From: CAILZL01 sp050248275
Lineage (GTDB): Bacteria > Pseudomonadota > Gammaproteobacteria > Steroidobacterales > Steroidobacteraceae
Reading direction: 5' to 3'
Length of the DNA: 64,000 nucleotides
Assembly: GCA_050248275.1 (NCBI GenBank)
Contig: JBFWSR010000001.1
Location: forward strand, 62,001 to 126,000
Shown here: positions 15,522 to 25,345 of the stretch, piece after piece
How the letters are laid out: each line of letters begins with the position of its first letter
Position numbering within the stretch: the first letter of the stretch is position 1
The notes under the pieces: generated by a model
Seen by the model: only the letters and a program-made list of their open reading frames with translations
Told to the model about the DNA's origin: nothing
Databases searched by the model: none
Translations under genes and position numbers: made by a program

Positions 15522-16070
15522 TCAACGTCCGTAATAAGCCGTAAAGCCAGTCTTGGCCAGGACATTGGCATTGATCATGAAACCTGCCAGCGCGGCCGTA
15601 GCGTCGTCAGATACTTCAATCTTGGGTGTCTTCAAAGCGAACAGGGTAAAGATGTAACGATGCGGCTTGTCGCCCGCCGGCGGACAGGCGCCGCCGAAAC
15701 CAGGTGCGCCAAAGTCTGTGCGTATCTGCTGACTGCCCGCCGGCATGGCTTTGCCGTCGGCAGTGCCGGCGCCAGTAGCGATGTCCGTAACCTTGGCAGG
15801 AATATTGATGACCACCCAATGCCACCAGCCGCTGCCGGTGGGTGCATCCGGGTCATACACCGTGAGGGCATAACTCTGCGTGCCCTGCGGCGCGCCGCTC
15901 CAGGAAAGTTGCGGTGAAATATTTGCGCCACTGCAACCAAACCCATTGAACACCTGGGCATTGCCGAGCGTCGCATTGGCGGCAACGTCCTTGCTTTTGA
16001 GATTGAATTCAGCGGCAGAAGCCATGGTTGCAGCCAATGAACCGATCAGTATCGCAGCCACTATTTTCAT
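15522..16070 (-). CDS. YbhB/YbcL-type PEBP protein, exported
   Basis: Phosphatidylethanolamine-binding protein family, bacterial YbhB/YbcL type, 182 aa. The first ~20 residues (MKIVAAILIGSLAATMASA) are a signal peptide, so it acts in the periplasm. Family motifs are ANISPQLSWSGAPQGTQSYA, the ligand-site region DPDAPTGSGWWHWVVINIP, and GYGGACPPAGD-like FGGACPPAGDKPHRYIF. The bacterial role and ligand are not established. Confidence 0.92.
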   Translation of the reverse strand: MKIVAAILIGSLAATMASAAEFNLKSKDVAANATLGNAQVFNGFGCSGANISPQLSWSGAPQGTQSYALTVYDPDAPTGSGWWHWVVINIPAKVTDIATGAGTADGKAMPAGSQQIRTDFGAPGFGGACPPAGDKPHRYIFTLFALKTPKIEVSDDATAALAGFMINANVLAKTGFTAYYGR

Positions 16071-16092
16071 GAATCACTCCATAAACAAAATG

Positions 16093-16941
16093 CTATAGAT
16101 GGATAACGCCTCGACCCAATTCGAGCACCAGACCTGAAACGAATATCCGGTTTTGTGCATCTACTTGCAAGTTCAGCAAGGATGGACGCGCGATGGCTGC
16201 ACCTTGCAAAATGCGCTTAGTGAGTGGTAACGCTGCTTGAGCGGCGATGAACCAGCCGCCCAGATTGGCGCAGGCTGAACCGGTTGCAGGATCTTCCGCC
16301 AATGCAGAGCCCTTGGCGAAGAAAAATCTTGCTTCAATATCATCTTCTGCCTTGTGCGACCAAACATATACCAGAAAGCGCGTCTCGCCCAGAGCTGCAT
16401 GTTGCTTGAGCAACTCCAGCTTCGGCTGACAGGCCTGTACGGCCGCCACATTCTTCAATGGAACAATCAATTGCTCGCTGCCGGTGTTCACCCAAAGCGG
16501 CAATTCCCCCATGTCTTCACTGACAAGGCCCAGCATTTCGGCAAGCTGCTGCCTGGTTGCCGACACCTTCCTTGAATGAGGCGCATTGGCTTGCAATGTC
16601 CATTGAGTTTGTTTTGCCGTTACCGGGATGATGCCGGCACGCATCTCAAGCGTCAGCGTATCACCCGCACCATAAAAATCGCGCACAACTTGCGCGGTGC
16701 CCAGTGTGGGATGCCCGGCAAATGGCATCTCGAAGTCGGGTGTAAATATGCGTACTCTTGCGGTCGCCACATTGCTGGGAAAAATGAACGTGGTTTCGGA
16801 CAGATTGAACTGCAAGGCCAATGCCTGCAGCATCACATCGTCCAGCCCGCTTGCATTTTCGAATACGCATAGCGGATTGCCCGACAAGGGCTGGCCATCA
16901 ATGGCAAATACATTAAGCAGGCGATAGTAATAACTGGCCAT
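16093..16941 (-). CDS. PhzF-family isomerase
   Basis: PhzF-like protein of 282 aa with two diaminopimelate-epimerase-like halves. The family's catalytic Glu is in FNLSETTF, and FTPDFEMPFAGHPTLGTA and AEDPATGSACANLGGWF are the strongest signatures. No other phenazine genes are near, so a phenazine role is unlikely; most relatives are isomerases of unknown substrate. The gene lies 20 nt upstream of PEBP in the same direction. Confidence 0.92.
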   Translation of the reverse strand: MASYYYRLLNVFAIDGQPLSGNPLCVFENASGLDDVMLQALALQFNLSETTFIFPSNVATARVRIFTPDFEMPFAGHPTLGTAQVVRDFYGAGDTLTLEMRAGIIPVTAKQTQWTLQANAPHSRKVSATRQQLAEMLGLVSEDMGELPLWVNTGSEQLIVPLKNVAAVQACQPKLELLKQHAALGETRFLVYVWSHKAEDDIEARFFFAKGSALAEDPATGSACANLGGWFIAAQAALPLTKRILQGAAIARPSLLNLQVDAQNRIFVSGLVLELGRGVIHL

Positions 16942-16961
16942 CAGGTTCCCGGACAGATTAC

Positions 16962-17774
16962 CTAACGATACCGATTGATTTCATCGCGCGATGCCCGGGC
17001 AACACTGCGCGCGGCCTGGGCAAAATCTTCGCCGGCACTGGCATACAGCACGGCGCGTGATGAGCTGATGATCAGCCCTGTACCATCGGCCGTTTTGCCT
17101 GCCGTCACCAGCGCCTGCACATCGCCGCCCTGCGCGCCCACGCCTGGCACCAGCAACGGCATATCACCCACCACGGCGCGAATCTGCTGCATCTGCCTCG
17201 GCCAGGTGGCCCCCACCACCAGCAGGCAATTGCCATTGCCATTCCATTGCGTCGCCACCTTGCGCGCCAGATGTACATACAGCGGTTCGTTGTTGACTTG
17301 CAGATCCTGCAGATCCTGCGCGCCGGCATTGGAAGTGCGACACAGGATGATCACGCCCTTGTCCTGGTAGCGCGTGAACGGCACGATGGAATCGCCGCCC
17401 AGATAGGGATTCACCGTCACTGCATCGGCCTGATAACGCGTGAAGGCTTCAAGCGCATACTGCTCGGCCGTACTGCCGATATCGCCGCGCTTGGCGTCCA
17501 GGATGACGGGAATATGTGGATATTGAATCCGCAGATACTCCATGGTCTGCAGCAACTGATCTTCGGCAGACTGTGCTGCAAAGTACGCGATCTGCGGCTT
17601 GTAGGCGCACACCAGATCGTGCGTGGCGTCGATGATGGCCTTGTTGAATTCGAAGATGGCCTGCGGCCGATCACGCAATGGCGCGGGCAGTCTGGCGGGG
17701 TCGGGATCGAGGCCGACACACAGCAATGAGTCGCTGGCAGTCCAGCGGACTCGCAGCTTGTCAACAAAATTCAT
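16962..17774 (-). CDS. pyrF: Orotidine 5'-phosphate decarboxylase, type 2
   Basis: Converts OMP to UMP, last step of pyrimidine synthesis. The 270-aa type 2 form is recognised from LCVGLDPDPARLP, the catalytic LDAKRGDIGSTAEQYA (Lys and Asp pairs) and LLVPGVGAQGGDV. The ATG at 17774 is chosen over the upstream frame start at 17795 because GGAAA precedes it and the family begins at about this point. PhzF follows after 20 nt in the same direction and may share its transcript. Confidence 0.95.
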   Translation of the reverse strand: MNFVDKLRVRWTASDSLLCVGLDPDPARLPAPLRDRPQAIFEFNKAIIDATHDLVCAYKPQIAYFAAQSAEDQLLQTMEYLRIQYPHIPVILDAKRGDIGSTAEQYALEAFTRYQADAVTVNPYLGGDSIVPFTRYQDKGVIILCRTSNAGAQDLQDLQVNNEPLYVHLARKVATQWNGNGNCLLVVGATWPRQMQQIRAVVGDMPLLVPGVGAQGGDVQALVTAGKTADGTGLIISSSRAVLYASAGEDFAQAARSVARASRDEINRYR

Positions 17775-17830
17775 GGCATTTCCACACAGATACAAACTGT
17801 GTGCAGCCTAGTGCATGCCGCCATAAAAAC

Positions 17831-17862
17831 AAGGCCATCTCGCCGTAAGGTGAGATGGCCTT
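17831..17862 (-). terminator. Rho-independent terminator of mscL
   Basis: AAGGCCATCTC (from 17831) pairs with GAGATGGCCTT (to 17862). Read on the minus strand the stem is followed by GTTTTTATGG, a usable T-run. Confidence 0.75.
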
Positions 17863-17883
17863 GATGCAGTCAAATGTAATAGT

Positions 17884-18273
17884 TCAGCGCTTCGCCAACA
17901 GGTCACGTATTTCTTCCAGCAGCACTTCCTGCTTGGGTGGCGCTGGTGGCGCCGCGGGAACCGCCGGCTTCTTGAGCTTATTGATGGCGCGAATCGCCAT
18001 GAAGATCACAAAAGCAATGATCACAAAATCGATAGTAGCCTGAACAAACAGTCCGTATTTGAGCAACACGGGCTTATCGGCCGTGCCGCCAATTTGTACC
18101 GCCAGTTCGGAGAAATTGACGCCGCTGGTCAACAACCCCAGCACGGGCATGACCACGGCATCCACAAACGCGGAAACGATCTTGCCGAATGCGCCGCCGA
18201 TCACCACACCGACCGCCAGATCGATGACATTGCCACGCATGGCAAATTCCTTGAACTCTTTGGCCAGACTCAT
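17884..18273 (-). CDS. mscL: Large-conductance mechanosensitive channel MscL
   Basis: Inner membrane pore opened by membrane tension under hypo-osmotic shock. 129 aa, standard length. The N-terminal MSLAKEFKEFAMRGNVIDLA leads into TM1 (VGVVIGGAFGKIVSAFVDAV); TM2 is FVIIAFVIFMAIRAINKL, and the C-terminal bundle ends in PKQEVLLEEIRDLLAKR. The start ATG at 18273 has GGAGG eight nt upstream, better than the frame start at 18291. Confidence 0.96.
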   Translation of the reverse strand: MSLAKEFKEFAMRGNVIDLAVGVVIGGAFGKIVSAFVDAVVMPVLGLLTSGVNFSELAVQIGGTADKPVLLKYGLFVQATIDFVIIAFVIFMAIRAINKLKKPAVPAAPPAPPKQEVLLEEIRDLLAKR

Positions 18274-18431
18274 CGGGACTCCTCCATTCAAATTGTTTTA
18301 GCGAATGCTCATCAGGGCGATGCTGAACAGATCTTCAGCTTAGAACTTCTTAACAATAACATCACAGCCCGGGTATCCGGCAAGCTGTTGCCGGCAATCA
18401 TGCCTGCGGCGGCCTGTGACGCACCCAAACC

Positions 18432-18465
18432 AAACAGCCCCGCTGCATACGCAGCGGGGCTGTTT
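18432..18465 (-). terminator. Terminator hairpin downstream of gltD
   Basis: Perfect 15-bp stem AAACAGCCCCGCTGC (18432-18446) and its complement (18451-18465) with loop ATAC. On the minus strand it is followed by TTTGGTTTGGG-like sequence. It ends the gltBD transcript. Confidence 0.75.
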
Positions 18466-18489
18466 CAGCAAGCAAACTTGCCCGCAGGA

Positions 18490-19974
18490 TCAGGGCAGGT
18501 CCGTGCGCCCCATCAAGTAACGATCGCATTCGCGTGCGGCGCCGCGGCCTTCATTGATGGCCCACACCACCAGGCTCTGACCACGCCGGCAGTCGCCGGC
18601 CGTGAACACATTTTTCAGACTGGTGGCAAACTTGCCATGTTCAGCCTTGATGTTGCCGCGTGCATCGAGCTCAGTGCCCAACGCCATCAATAGCGGATGC
18701 TCCGGTCCGAGGAATCCCATGGCCAGCAACACCAACTGCGCCGGCCGGGTCTGCTCGGTACCCTGCTGCTCCACTGGCACGAACTGGCCTTTGGCGTTCT
18801 GTTCCCACTTGATCTGCACGGTCACCAACTCCTTTACGGCGCCTTTCTCGTCAGCGATGAATTTCTTCACCGTGGTCTGGTAGACGCGCGGATCATCGCC
18901 AAACTTGGCAGCCGCCTCTTCCTGGCCATAATCCATCTTGTAAACCTTGGGCCATTCCGGCCAGGGATTATCAGCCGCGCGTTCCATGGGCGCACGCGGC
19001 ATGATTTCAATCTGCACCAGACTTTTGCAGCCCTGACGGATCGCAGTGCCGACGCAGTCCGTGCCGGTATCGCCGCCGCCGATCACCACCACATCCTTGC
19101 CCCTGGCATGAATGGGACAGCTGTCAGGACCGCCATCGAGAATGGCCCGGGTGGCAGCCGTGAGATATTCCATCGCGAAGTGCACACCATGGAGCGCACG
19201 GCCTTCGACCGGCAGATCGCGTGGCAGCGTGGCGCCCGTGCATACCACGATGGCGTCAAAATCCTTGCGCAGCGAATCGACCGAGACATTGCCACCGACA
19301 TCGGCATTGCATTCGAACTTGATGCCTTCCTGTTCCATCAGCTTCAAGCGGCGCTCGACCACTTCTTTCTTGTCCAGCTTCATGTTGGGAATGCCGTACA
19401 TCAGCAAACCGCCCGGACGATCGGCGCGTTCAAATACCGTGACCAGATGGCCGGCGCGATTCAATTGCGCGGCGGCCGACAAACCGGCCGGACCAGAACC
19501 AATCACGGCCACTTTTTTGCCGGTACGCACCTTGGGCGCTTCGGGAATCACCCAGCCTTCTTCCCAGCCACGGTCGATGATGGTGTTTTCAATGTTCTTG
19601 ATGGTCACCGGCGGATTGTTGATGCCAAGCACGCACGAACCTTCGCACGGCGCCGGACAGACGCGGCCGGTGAATTCGGGGAAGTTGTTGGTCTTGTGCA
19701 GACGGGCCAGCGCTTCCTGCCACAAGCCGCGATACACCAGATCGTTCCACTCCGGAATCAGGTTGTTGATCGGACAGCCCGAAACCATGCCGCTGATCAG
19801 CTTGCCGGTGTGACAGAACGGCACGCCGCAATCCATGCAACGCGCGCCCTGATTGCGCAGCCGCTTGTCTTCCATGTGGTGATGGAATTCATTCCAGTCT
19901 TTGATGCGCTCGCCGGGGCTGCGATCCACCGGCAGTTCGCGCAGATATTCGATGAATCCTGTTGGCTTACCCAT
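18490..19974 (-). CDS. gltD: Glutamate synthase small subunit (NADPH)
   Basis: Beta subunit of NADPH glutamate synthase; it passes electrons from NADPH through FAD and iron-sulfur clusters to GltB. 494 aa. The N-terminal cysteine clusters are visible (RCMDCGVPFCHTG, SGCPINNLIPEW, GRVCPAPCEGSCVLG). The FAD Rossmann motif is VAVIGSGPAGLSAAAQLNRAG and the NADPH-binding motif VVVIGGGDTGTDCVG; the C-terminal FTAGDCRRGQSLVVWAI completes the fold. It follows gltB by about 100 nt. Confidence 0.96.
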   Translation of the reverse strand: MGKPTGFIEYLRELPVDRSPGERIKDWNEFHHHMEDKRLRNQGARCMDCGVPFCHTGKLISGMVSGCPINNLIPEWNDLVYRGLWQEALARLHKTNNFPEFTGRVCPAPCEGSCVLGINNPPVTIKNIENTIIDRGWEEGWVIPEAPKVRTGKKVAVIGSGPAGLSAAAQLNRAGHLVTVFERADRPGGLLMYGIPNMKLDKKEVVERRLKLMEQEGIKFECNADVGGNVSVDSLRKDFDAIVVCTGATLPRDLPVEGRALHGVHFAMEYLTAATRAILDGGPDSCPIHARGKDVVVIGGGDTGTDCVGTAIRQGCKSLVQIEIMPRAPMERAADNPWPEWPKVYKMDYGQEEAAAKFGDDPRVYQTTVKKFIADEKGAVKELVTVQIKWEQNAKGQFVPVEQQGTEQTRPAQLVLLAMGFLGPEHPLLMALGTELDARGNIKAEHGKFATSLKNVFTAGDCRRGQSLVVWAINEGRGAARECDRYLMGRTDLP

Positions 19975-20026
19975 GTCTCGTCGATCTCAATCTATAAAAT
20001 CTGATGTAAATCTGTATGCGCGATCA

Positions 20027-20055
20027 TTGCGGGCCGGCTTTAGTCCAGCCCGCAA
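20027..20055. repeat. Palindrome between gltB and gltD
   Basis: TTGCGGGC (20027-20034) pairs with GCCCGCAA (20048-20055), with partial pairing further inside. It resembles in size and placement the intergenic palindromes of the arginine cluster. Confidence 0.5.
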
Positions 20056-20075
20056 CGAATCTTGAGCCTGCTTGC

Positions 20076-23000
20076 TTAACCGCCACCCACGCGTGCGGCA
20101 TCGCGGGAGTTCTCTTCGAAGGCCACCATGATGGCGTCTTCGCCAGTGAGGCCCTGCTCTTCGGCACGTTTGATACCGGCCAGCATGCGTTTGTAATCCT
20201 TGGGGATTACTTTCACGAACCTGGGCAGATAACGCTCCCAGGCATCGAGCACCTGCTGAGCGCGATCGCTCCTGGTGCAGGTGCGGTGCTTCTCGATCAT
20301 GGCGCGCACTTCGGCAATTTCAGCCGCATCCTCCAGCGATTCGACATTCACCATGGCCTTGTTGATGCGCGCATCGAATGCGCCCGAATCATCCAGTACA
20401 TAGGCCACGCCGCCGGACATGCCGGCGCCGAAATTACGGCCGGTGCTGCCCAGGACCACGACGCGACCGCCGGTCATGTATTCGCAGCCATGATCGCCCA
20501 GACCTTCCACGACGGCATTCACTCCGCTGTTGCGCACAGCAAAGCGCTCGCCGGCGCGACCGCGGATATACACCTCGCCGGCAGTCGCGCCGTATAGGGC
20601 GACATTGCCGACGATGATGTTGTCTTCAGCCTTGAAGGTCGCCTGATCAGATGGATAGATCACCAGCTTGCCGCCCGACAGGCCCTTGCCCACGTAGTCG
20701 TTGGCATCGCCTTCCAGCTGGAAGCTCATGCCTCTGGGCATGAAGGCGCCGAAGCTCTGCCCGGCAGATCCCGTGAACTTGATGCGCACGGTATCTTCCG
20801 GCAACCCGGCGGCACCCCACTTGCGGGTGATTTCGCTGCCGGTGATGGTGCCCACTACACGGTTGACGTTGCGTACCTTGAGCTCGGCCTGCACCTTCTC
20901 GCCGCGTTCGATGGCGGGTTTGCAGATCTCCAGCAGTTGCGTGACATCCAGCGACTTGTCCAGACCATGATCCTGTTCGATCTGGCAATAGCGGCCCACT
21001 TCCGGGCCCGCATCCGGCTGATACAGGATGTTGCTGAAATCGAAGCCCTTGCCTTTCCAGTGCTCGATAGCCTTCTTCGGTTCCAGCACATCGACGCGAC
21101 CGATCATTTCGGTGATGGTGCGGAAACCCAGCTTGGCCATCCATTCACGCAAATCCTGGGCGATGAAGCGCATGAAATTGACCACATGTTCCGGTTTGCC
21201 GGCGAATTTCTCGCGCAGTCTCGGATCCTGGGTGGCAATGCCGGCCGGACAGGTGTTCAAGTGACAGACACGCATCATGATGCAGCCGGTAGCCACCAGT
21301 GGCGCGGTGGCAAAACCGAACTCTTCAGCGCCCAGCAGTGCAGCAATCACCACATCGCGCCCGGTCTTCAACTGCCCATCGGTTTCCACCGCAATGCGGC
21401 TGCGCAAATTGTTGAGCACCAAGGTCTGATGCGTTTCCGCCAGGCCCAATTCCCACGGCAGGCCCGCATGCGTCGTGGAGGTCAGTGGCGACGCGCCGGT
21501 GCCGCCGTCGTAACCGGAGATCAACACCACGTCGGCATGCGCCTTGGCCACGCCCGCAGCAATCGTTCCCACGCCCACTTCAGCCACCAGCTTGACGCTG
21601 ACGCGGGCCTTGCGGTTGCTGTTCTTCAGATCGTGAATCAGCTCGGCGAGATCCTCAATCGAATAAATATCGTGATGCGGCGGCGGCGAAATCAGGCCCA
21701 CGCCGGCAGTGGTATGACGGGTCTTGGCCACCCAGGGATACACCTTGGAGCCGGGCAACTGACCGCCTTCGCCGGGCTTGGCGCCCTGCGCCATCTTGAT
21801 CTGCAATTCGCGTGCATTGACCAGATAGTTGCTGGTGACGCCGAAACGGCCCGAGGCCACCTGCTTGATGGCCGAGTTGGCCGAATCGCCATTGGGCAGC
21901 GGCACAAAGCGGGCAGGATCTTCACCGCCTTCGCCGGTATTGCTCTTGCCGCCGATGCGGTTCATGGCAATCGCCAGGGTTTCATGGGCTTCCTTGCTGA
22001 TGGACCCATAACTCATGGCGCCGGTCTTGAAGCGCTTGACGATTTCCTCCACCGATTCCACTTCTTCCAGCGGCACCGGATCGCGCGGCTTGAAATCGAG
22101 CAGGCCGCGCAGCGTCGCCAGGTTCCTGGACTGATCGTCGATCAGCTCGGCATAGGCCTTGTAGGTCTGGTAGCTGCCGGTACGCACTGACTTCTGCAGA
22201 CGATGAATGGATTCCGGGTTGAACATGTGGTGCTCGCCGTCGGCGCGCCACTGGTACTGGCCGCCCACCGGCAGGGTATGTCCGTTGACCTGGCGTACCG
22301 GAAAAGCAACGGCATGACGCATGAGAATTTCACGCGCAATCAATTCGATGCCGATGCCGCCGATGCGCGAAGCCGTATTGGTGAAGTATTCGTCCACCAC
22401 TTCCTGATGCAGGCCGACCGCTTCAAATACCTGCGCGCCGTGATAACTCTGGACGGCGGAAATGCCCATCTTGGACATGACCTTGACCACGCCCTTGGTG
22501 GCGGCCTTGACGAAGTTCTTGCAGGCGGTCTTGTGGTCCACGCCCAGCAACATGTCTTCGCGAATCATGCCGTCGATGGTTTCAAAGGCCAGATAGGGGT
22601 TGATGGCGCTGGCGCCATAACCCACCAGCAATGCAAAATGATGCACCTCGCGCGCCTCGCCGGTTTCCAGCACCAGACTCACACGGGTACGCACGCCTTC
22701 ACGAATCAGATGGTGATGCAGGCCCGACACCGCCAGCAGCGATGGAATCGACGCGAATTCGCGATTCACGCCGCGGTCGCTGAGAATCAGAATATTGATC
22801 TCATCTTCTTCGATCATCCGCCTGGCCGCCGCGCACAGTTCTTCCATGGCCTTGGCCAGACCCATTTCGCCACGCGCCACCTTGAACAGCGTGGACAGCA
22901 CGCCCACTTTCAGGCCGGGCAGCTCCATGCGGCGAATCTTGGCGAAATCCTCATTGGTGAGCACCGGCCCGCTCAACTGCACGCGCCGGCAATCGCCGGG

Positions 23001-24773
23001 CTGCGGTTCGAGCAGATTGCCCTCGGAACCCAGCCACATTTCCGATGAGGTGATGATTTCTTCACGGATGGAATCAATGGGGGGATTGGTGACCTGGGCA
23101 AACAGTTGCTTGAAGTAATCGAACAGCAGGCGGGGCTTGCCGGACAGCACCGCCAGCGGCGTGTCATTGCCCATGGAGCCCACCGCCTCGACGCCATCGC
23201 GCGCCATCGGCGCAATCAGGATGCGCTGGTCTTCGAAGGTATAGCCGAAGGCGATCTGACGCTGCAGCAGCGTGTCGTGATCGGGCAGCGGCACTTCCGG
23301 CGCCGCCGGCAGATCCTTCAATTGCACCAGATGTTCATTCAGCCATTGGCGATACGGACGCTGACTGACCACTTCGCGCTTGATCTCTTCATCATCGACG
23401 ATGCGGCCCTGCTCCATGTTGACCAGGAACATGCGACCCGGCTGGAGCCGCCCTTTGTGCACGATGTCCTGCGGCGGAATGTCGAGCACGCCCGCTTCGG
23501 AAGCCAGCACCACCAGATCGTCCTTGGTCACGTAGTAACGCGCCGGACGCAGGCCATTACGATCCAGAACGGCGCCAATCTGCGTGCCGTCAGTAAAGGA
23601 GATACAGGCGGGACCATCCCACGGCTCCATCAGGCTGGAGTGGTATTGATAAAAGGCGCGACGACTGTCGTTCATGGTTTCATGACCTGACCAGGGTTCG
23701 GGCACCATCATCATCACCGCATGCGGCAGCGAGCGGCCAGCCAGCACCAGCAGCTCCAGCGTGTTGTCGAACATCGCCGAATCGGAACCGTTGGGGTTGA
23801 TGATCGGCGGAATCTTTTCCATGTCCTCATCGAACAACTCGGAACTGAAACGCGGCTCACGCGCGCGCATCCAGTTGAAGTTGCCGCGGAGTGTGTTGAT
23901 TTCGCCGTTGTGGGCAATGTAGCGATACGGATGGGCACGGTCCCAGCTCGGGAAAGTGTTGGTGCTGAAACGTGAATGCACCAGCGCCAGCGCCGTTTCC
24001 ATGCCGGCATCTCGCAAGTCGAGGAAATACTGATCCAGTTGTCCGGTGGTCAGCATGCCCTTGTAGACCAGCGTACGGCTGGAGAGACTGCACAGGTACC
24101 AGAACTCGGCGCCGCCCATGGTAGACGTGCGCAGATCGGTATAGGCACGCTTGCGAATCACGAACAACTTGCGTTCAAAAGCCTGCTGGTCCTTCACCTC
24201 GGCGCTGCGGCCGATGAATACCTGTCGCATGAAGGGTTCGCATGCCTTGGCGGAATCACCCAGCATCGAATTATTGGTCGGCACCGTGCGCCAGCCCAGC
24301 AGCGCCTGACCTTCCGACTGGATGATCTGTTCAAATTTGGCTTCCAGACGGCGGCGCAGGTTGGGATCGCGCGGCAGGAACACCAGACCGCAGCCGTATT
24401 CACCTTCGGCAGGCAGTTTGATGCTGGCCTTCTTGGTCGCTTCGACCAGAAACTTGTGCGGCATCTGCATGAGCACGCCGGCGCCGTCGCCGGTATTCAC
24501 TTCGCTGCCGCTGGCGCCGCGATGATCGAGATTCTTCAGCACCTCGATGCCCTGCTGCAGGATGCGATGCGACTTGCGGCCTTTCATGTCGACCACAAAG
24601 CCTACGCCACAGGCATCGTGTTCGAACTGCGGATCGTACAAGCCCTGTTTTTTCGGCCGGACCGACATGGGCGCAATGCCTTGAGCAGCATTGTCTTGAG
24701 CGGAAGCGGCATCGAGCGTCACAGCAGGCGAGACTGCGTCAACGTGGGCATGAGGAGGCGTAGTCGCGGACAT
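20076..24773 (-). CDS. gltB: Glutamate synthase large subunit (NADPH)
   Basis: Alpha subunit of glutamate synthase, 1565 aa. It makes two glutamates from glutamine and 2-oxoglutarate in ammonia assimilation. The N-terminal Ntn amidotransferase begins after propeptide removal at Cys55 (HDACGVGF). The central domain, the FMN-binding synthase domain (SGYDGGTGASPLTSTTHAG) and the iron-sulfur cysteines (CIMMRVCHLNTCPAGIAT) follow, then the C-terminal GXGXG beta-helix (GMSGGVAYVLDD). The 54-residue propeptide is longish; a start at the Met36 codon (24668) would leave 19 residues, and neither start has a good ribosome binding site. Confidence 0.96.
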   Translation of the reverse strand: MSATTPPHAHVDAVSPAVTLDAASAQDNAAQGIAPMSVRPKKQGLYDPQFEHDACGVGFVVDMKGRKSHRILQQGIEVLKNLDHRGASGSEVNTGDGAGVLMQMPHKFLVEATKKASIKLPAEGEYGCGLVFLPRDPNLRRRLEAKFEQIIQSEGQALLGWRTVPTNNSMLGDSAKACEPFMRQVFIGRSAEVKDQQAFERKLFVIRKRAYTDLRTSTMGGAEFWYLCSLSSRTLVYKGMLTTGQLDQYFLDLRDAGMETALALVHSRFSTNTFPSWDRAHPYRYIAHNGEINTLRGNFNWMRAREPRFSSELFDEDMEKIPPIINPNGSDSAMFDNTLELLVLAGRSLPHAVMMMVPEPWSGHETMNDSRRAFYQYHSSLMEPWDGPACISFTDGTQIGAVLDRNGLRPARYYVTKDDLVVLASEAGVLDIPPQDIVHKGRLQPGRMFLVNMEQGRIVDDEEIKREVVSQRPYRQWLNEHLVQLKDLPAAPEVPLPDHDTLLQRQIAFGYTFEDQRILIAPMARDGVEAVGSMGNDTPLAVLSGKPRLLFDYFKQLFAQVTNPPIDSIREEIITSSEMWLGSEGNLLEPQPGDCRRVQLSGPVLTNEDFAKIRRMELPGLKVGVLSTLFKVARGEMGLAKAMEELCAAARRMIEEDEINILILSDRGVNREFASIPSLLAVSGLHHHLIREGVRTRVSLVLETGEAREVHHFALLVGYGASAINPYLAFETIDGMIREDMLLGVDHKTACKNFVKAATKGVVKVMSKMGISAVQSYHGAQVFEAVGLHQEVVDEYFTNTASRIGGIGIELIAREILMRHAVAFPVRQVNGHTLPVGGQYQWRADGEHHMFNPESIHRLQKSVRTGSYQTYKAYAELIDDQSRNLATLRGLLDFKPRDPVPLEEVESVEEIVKRFKTGAMSYGSISKEAHETLAIAMNRIGGKSNTGEGGEDPARFVPLPNGDSANSAIKQVASGRFGVTSNYLVNARELQIKMAQGAKPGEGGQLPGSKVYPWVAKTRHTTAGVGLISPPPHHDIYSIEDLAELIHDLKNSNRKARVSVKLVAEVGVGTIAAGVAKAHADVVLISGYDGGTGASPLTSTTHAGLPWELGLAETHQTLVLNNLRSRIAVETDGQLKTGRDVVIAALLGAEEFGFATAPLVATGCIMMRVCHLNTCPAGIATQDPRLREKFAGKPEHVVNFMRFIAQDLREWMAKLGFRTITEMIGRVDVLEPKKAIEHWKGKGFDFSNILYQPDAGPEVGRYCQIEQDHGLDKSLDVTQLLEICKPAIERGEKVQAELKVRNVNRVVGTITGSEITRKWGAAGLPEDTVRIKFTGSAGQSFGAFMPRGMSFQLEGDANDYVGKGLSGGKLVIYPSDQATFKAEDNIIVGNVALYGATAGEVYIRGRAGERFAVRNSGVNAVVEGLGDHGCEYMTGGRVVVLGSTGRNFGAGMSGGVAYVLDDSGAFDARINKAMVNVESLEDAAEIAEVRAMIEKHRTCTRSDRAQQVLDAWERYLPRFVKVIPKDYKRMLAGIKRAEEQGLTGEDAIMVAFEENSRDAARVGGG

Positions 24774-24826
24774 CGGAATTACTTACCGGTTACCAAATCG
24801 GGGTGGATCAGTTTACGGGCCTTGTC

Positions 24827-24840
24827 GCTTTAGCTAAAGC
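24827..24840. promoter_or_regulatory. Perfect palindrome upstream of gltB
   Basis: GCTTTAGCTAAAGC, a 14-nt perfect palindrome without loop, 54-67 nt before the gltB start. On the plus strand it is followed by CTTTTTTG. It could be an operator or part of the promoter region; no known regulator site is recognised. Confidence 0.35.
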
Positions 24841-24935
24841 CTTTTTTGTTGATCAATATCCCCCGGCAGACTTCGATTTGGCTGCATTTTGGGGCTTGGC
24901 TTCAGATACCCGAAAGAATGCTGCGCAAAAAAAGA

Positions 24936-24969
24936 GCGTCGTCTGCGGGGAAGAGCGCAAAGACGACGC
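24936..24969 (-). terminator. Rho-independent terminator of the 25.0-kb gene
   Basis: GCGTCGTCT (24936-24944) pairs perfectly with AGACGACGC (24961-24969). On the minus strand the stem runs into CTCTTTTTTTGCG, a good T-run. It would stop transcription of the unknown gene before gltB. Confidence 0.7.
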
Positions 24970-25036
24970 GTAATGACAAAGGGCGGAAAAAAATCAGCAG
25001 CTCACCGTCTGCAAAACAGCGGCGAATCTGCGCGCA

Positions 25037-25345
25037 TCAGGAAGCGATCGGCAGCTCGGACATTTCCATTTCATAGCCCATCACTTCACGCGACACGGGA
25101 TCCAGAATCGGCTTGCGCCTGCCGAAGCTGCCGGTCGAGGTAGCCCGCCGTTCCCAGGCCGCCTCGCGTCGCACCGGCTCCAGCGCCATGCGGCCATCGG
25201 CATGACGCACCAGCAGCATGGTGCCGGTCGCGACATGGTCGCACAGCGCAGCGGGACTGTCGGGCGTACCATCAGGTAACACCACGGCGATGATTTCCGG
25301 CTGTGAGCCTGAAGGACGTCCTGACGAATGAGTTGGGTTTTGCAT
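25037..25345 (-). CDS. Unrecognised small protein
   Basis: About 102 aa starting MQNPTHSSGRPSGSQPEIIA. I do not recognise the family. It is hydrophilic, with no signal peptide or membrane segment; residues ~18-60 look like a small beta fold (IIAVVLPDGT, GTMLLVRHADGRMALEPV). The frame extends upstream to 25615, and a second plausible start MTMNSFKNILL exists, but that extension overlaps the divergent control region. A clear terminator follows it, which supports a real transcription unit. It lies divergent from the bactofilin gene. Confidence 0.55.
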   Translation of the reverse strand: MQNPTHSSGRPSGSQPEIIAVVLPDGTPDSPAALCDHVATGTMLLVRHADGRMALEPVRREAAWERRATSTGSFGRRKPILDPVSREVMGYEMEMSELPIAS

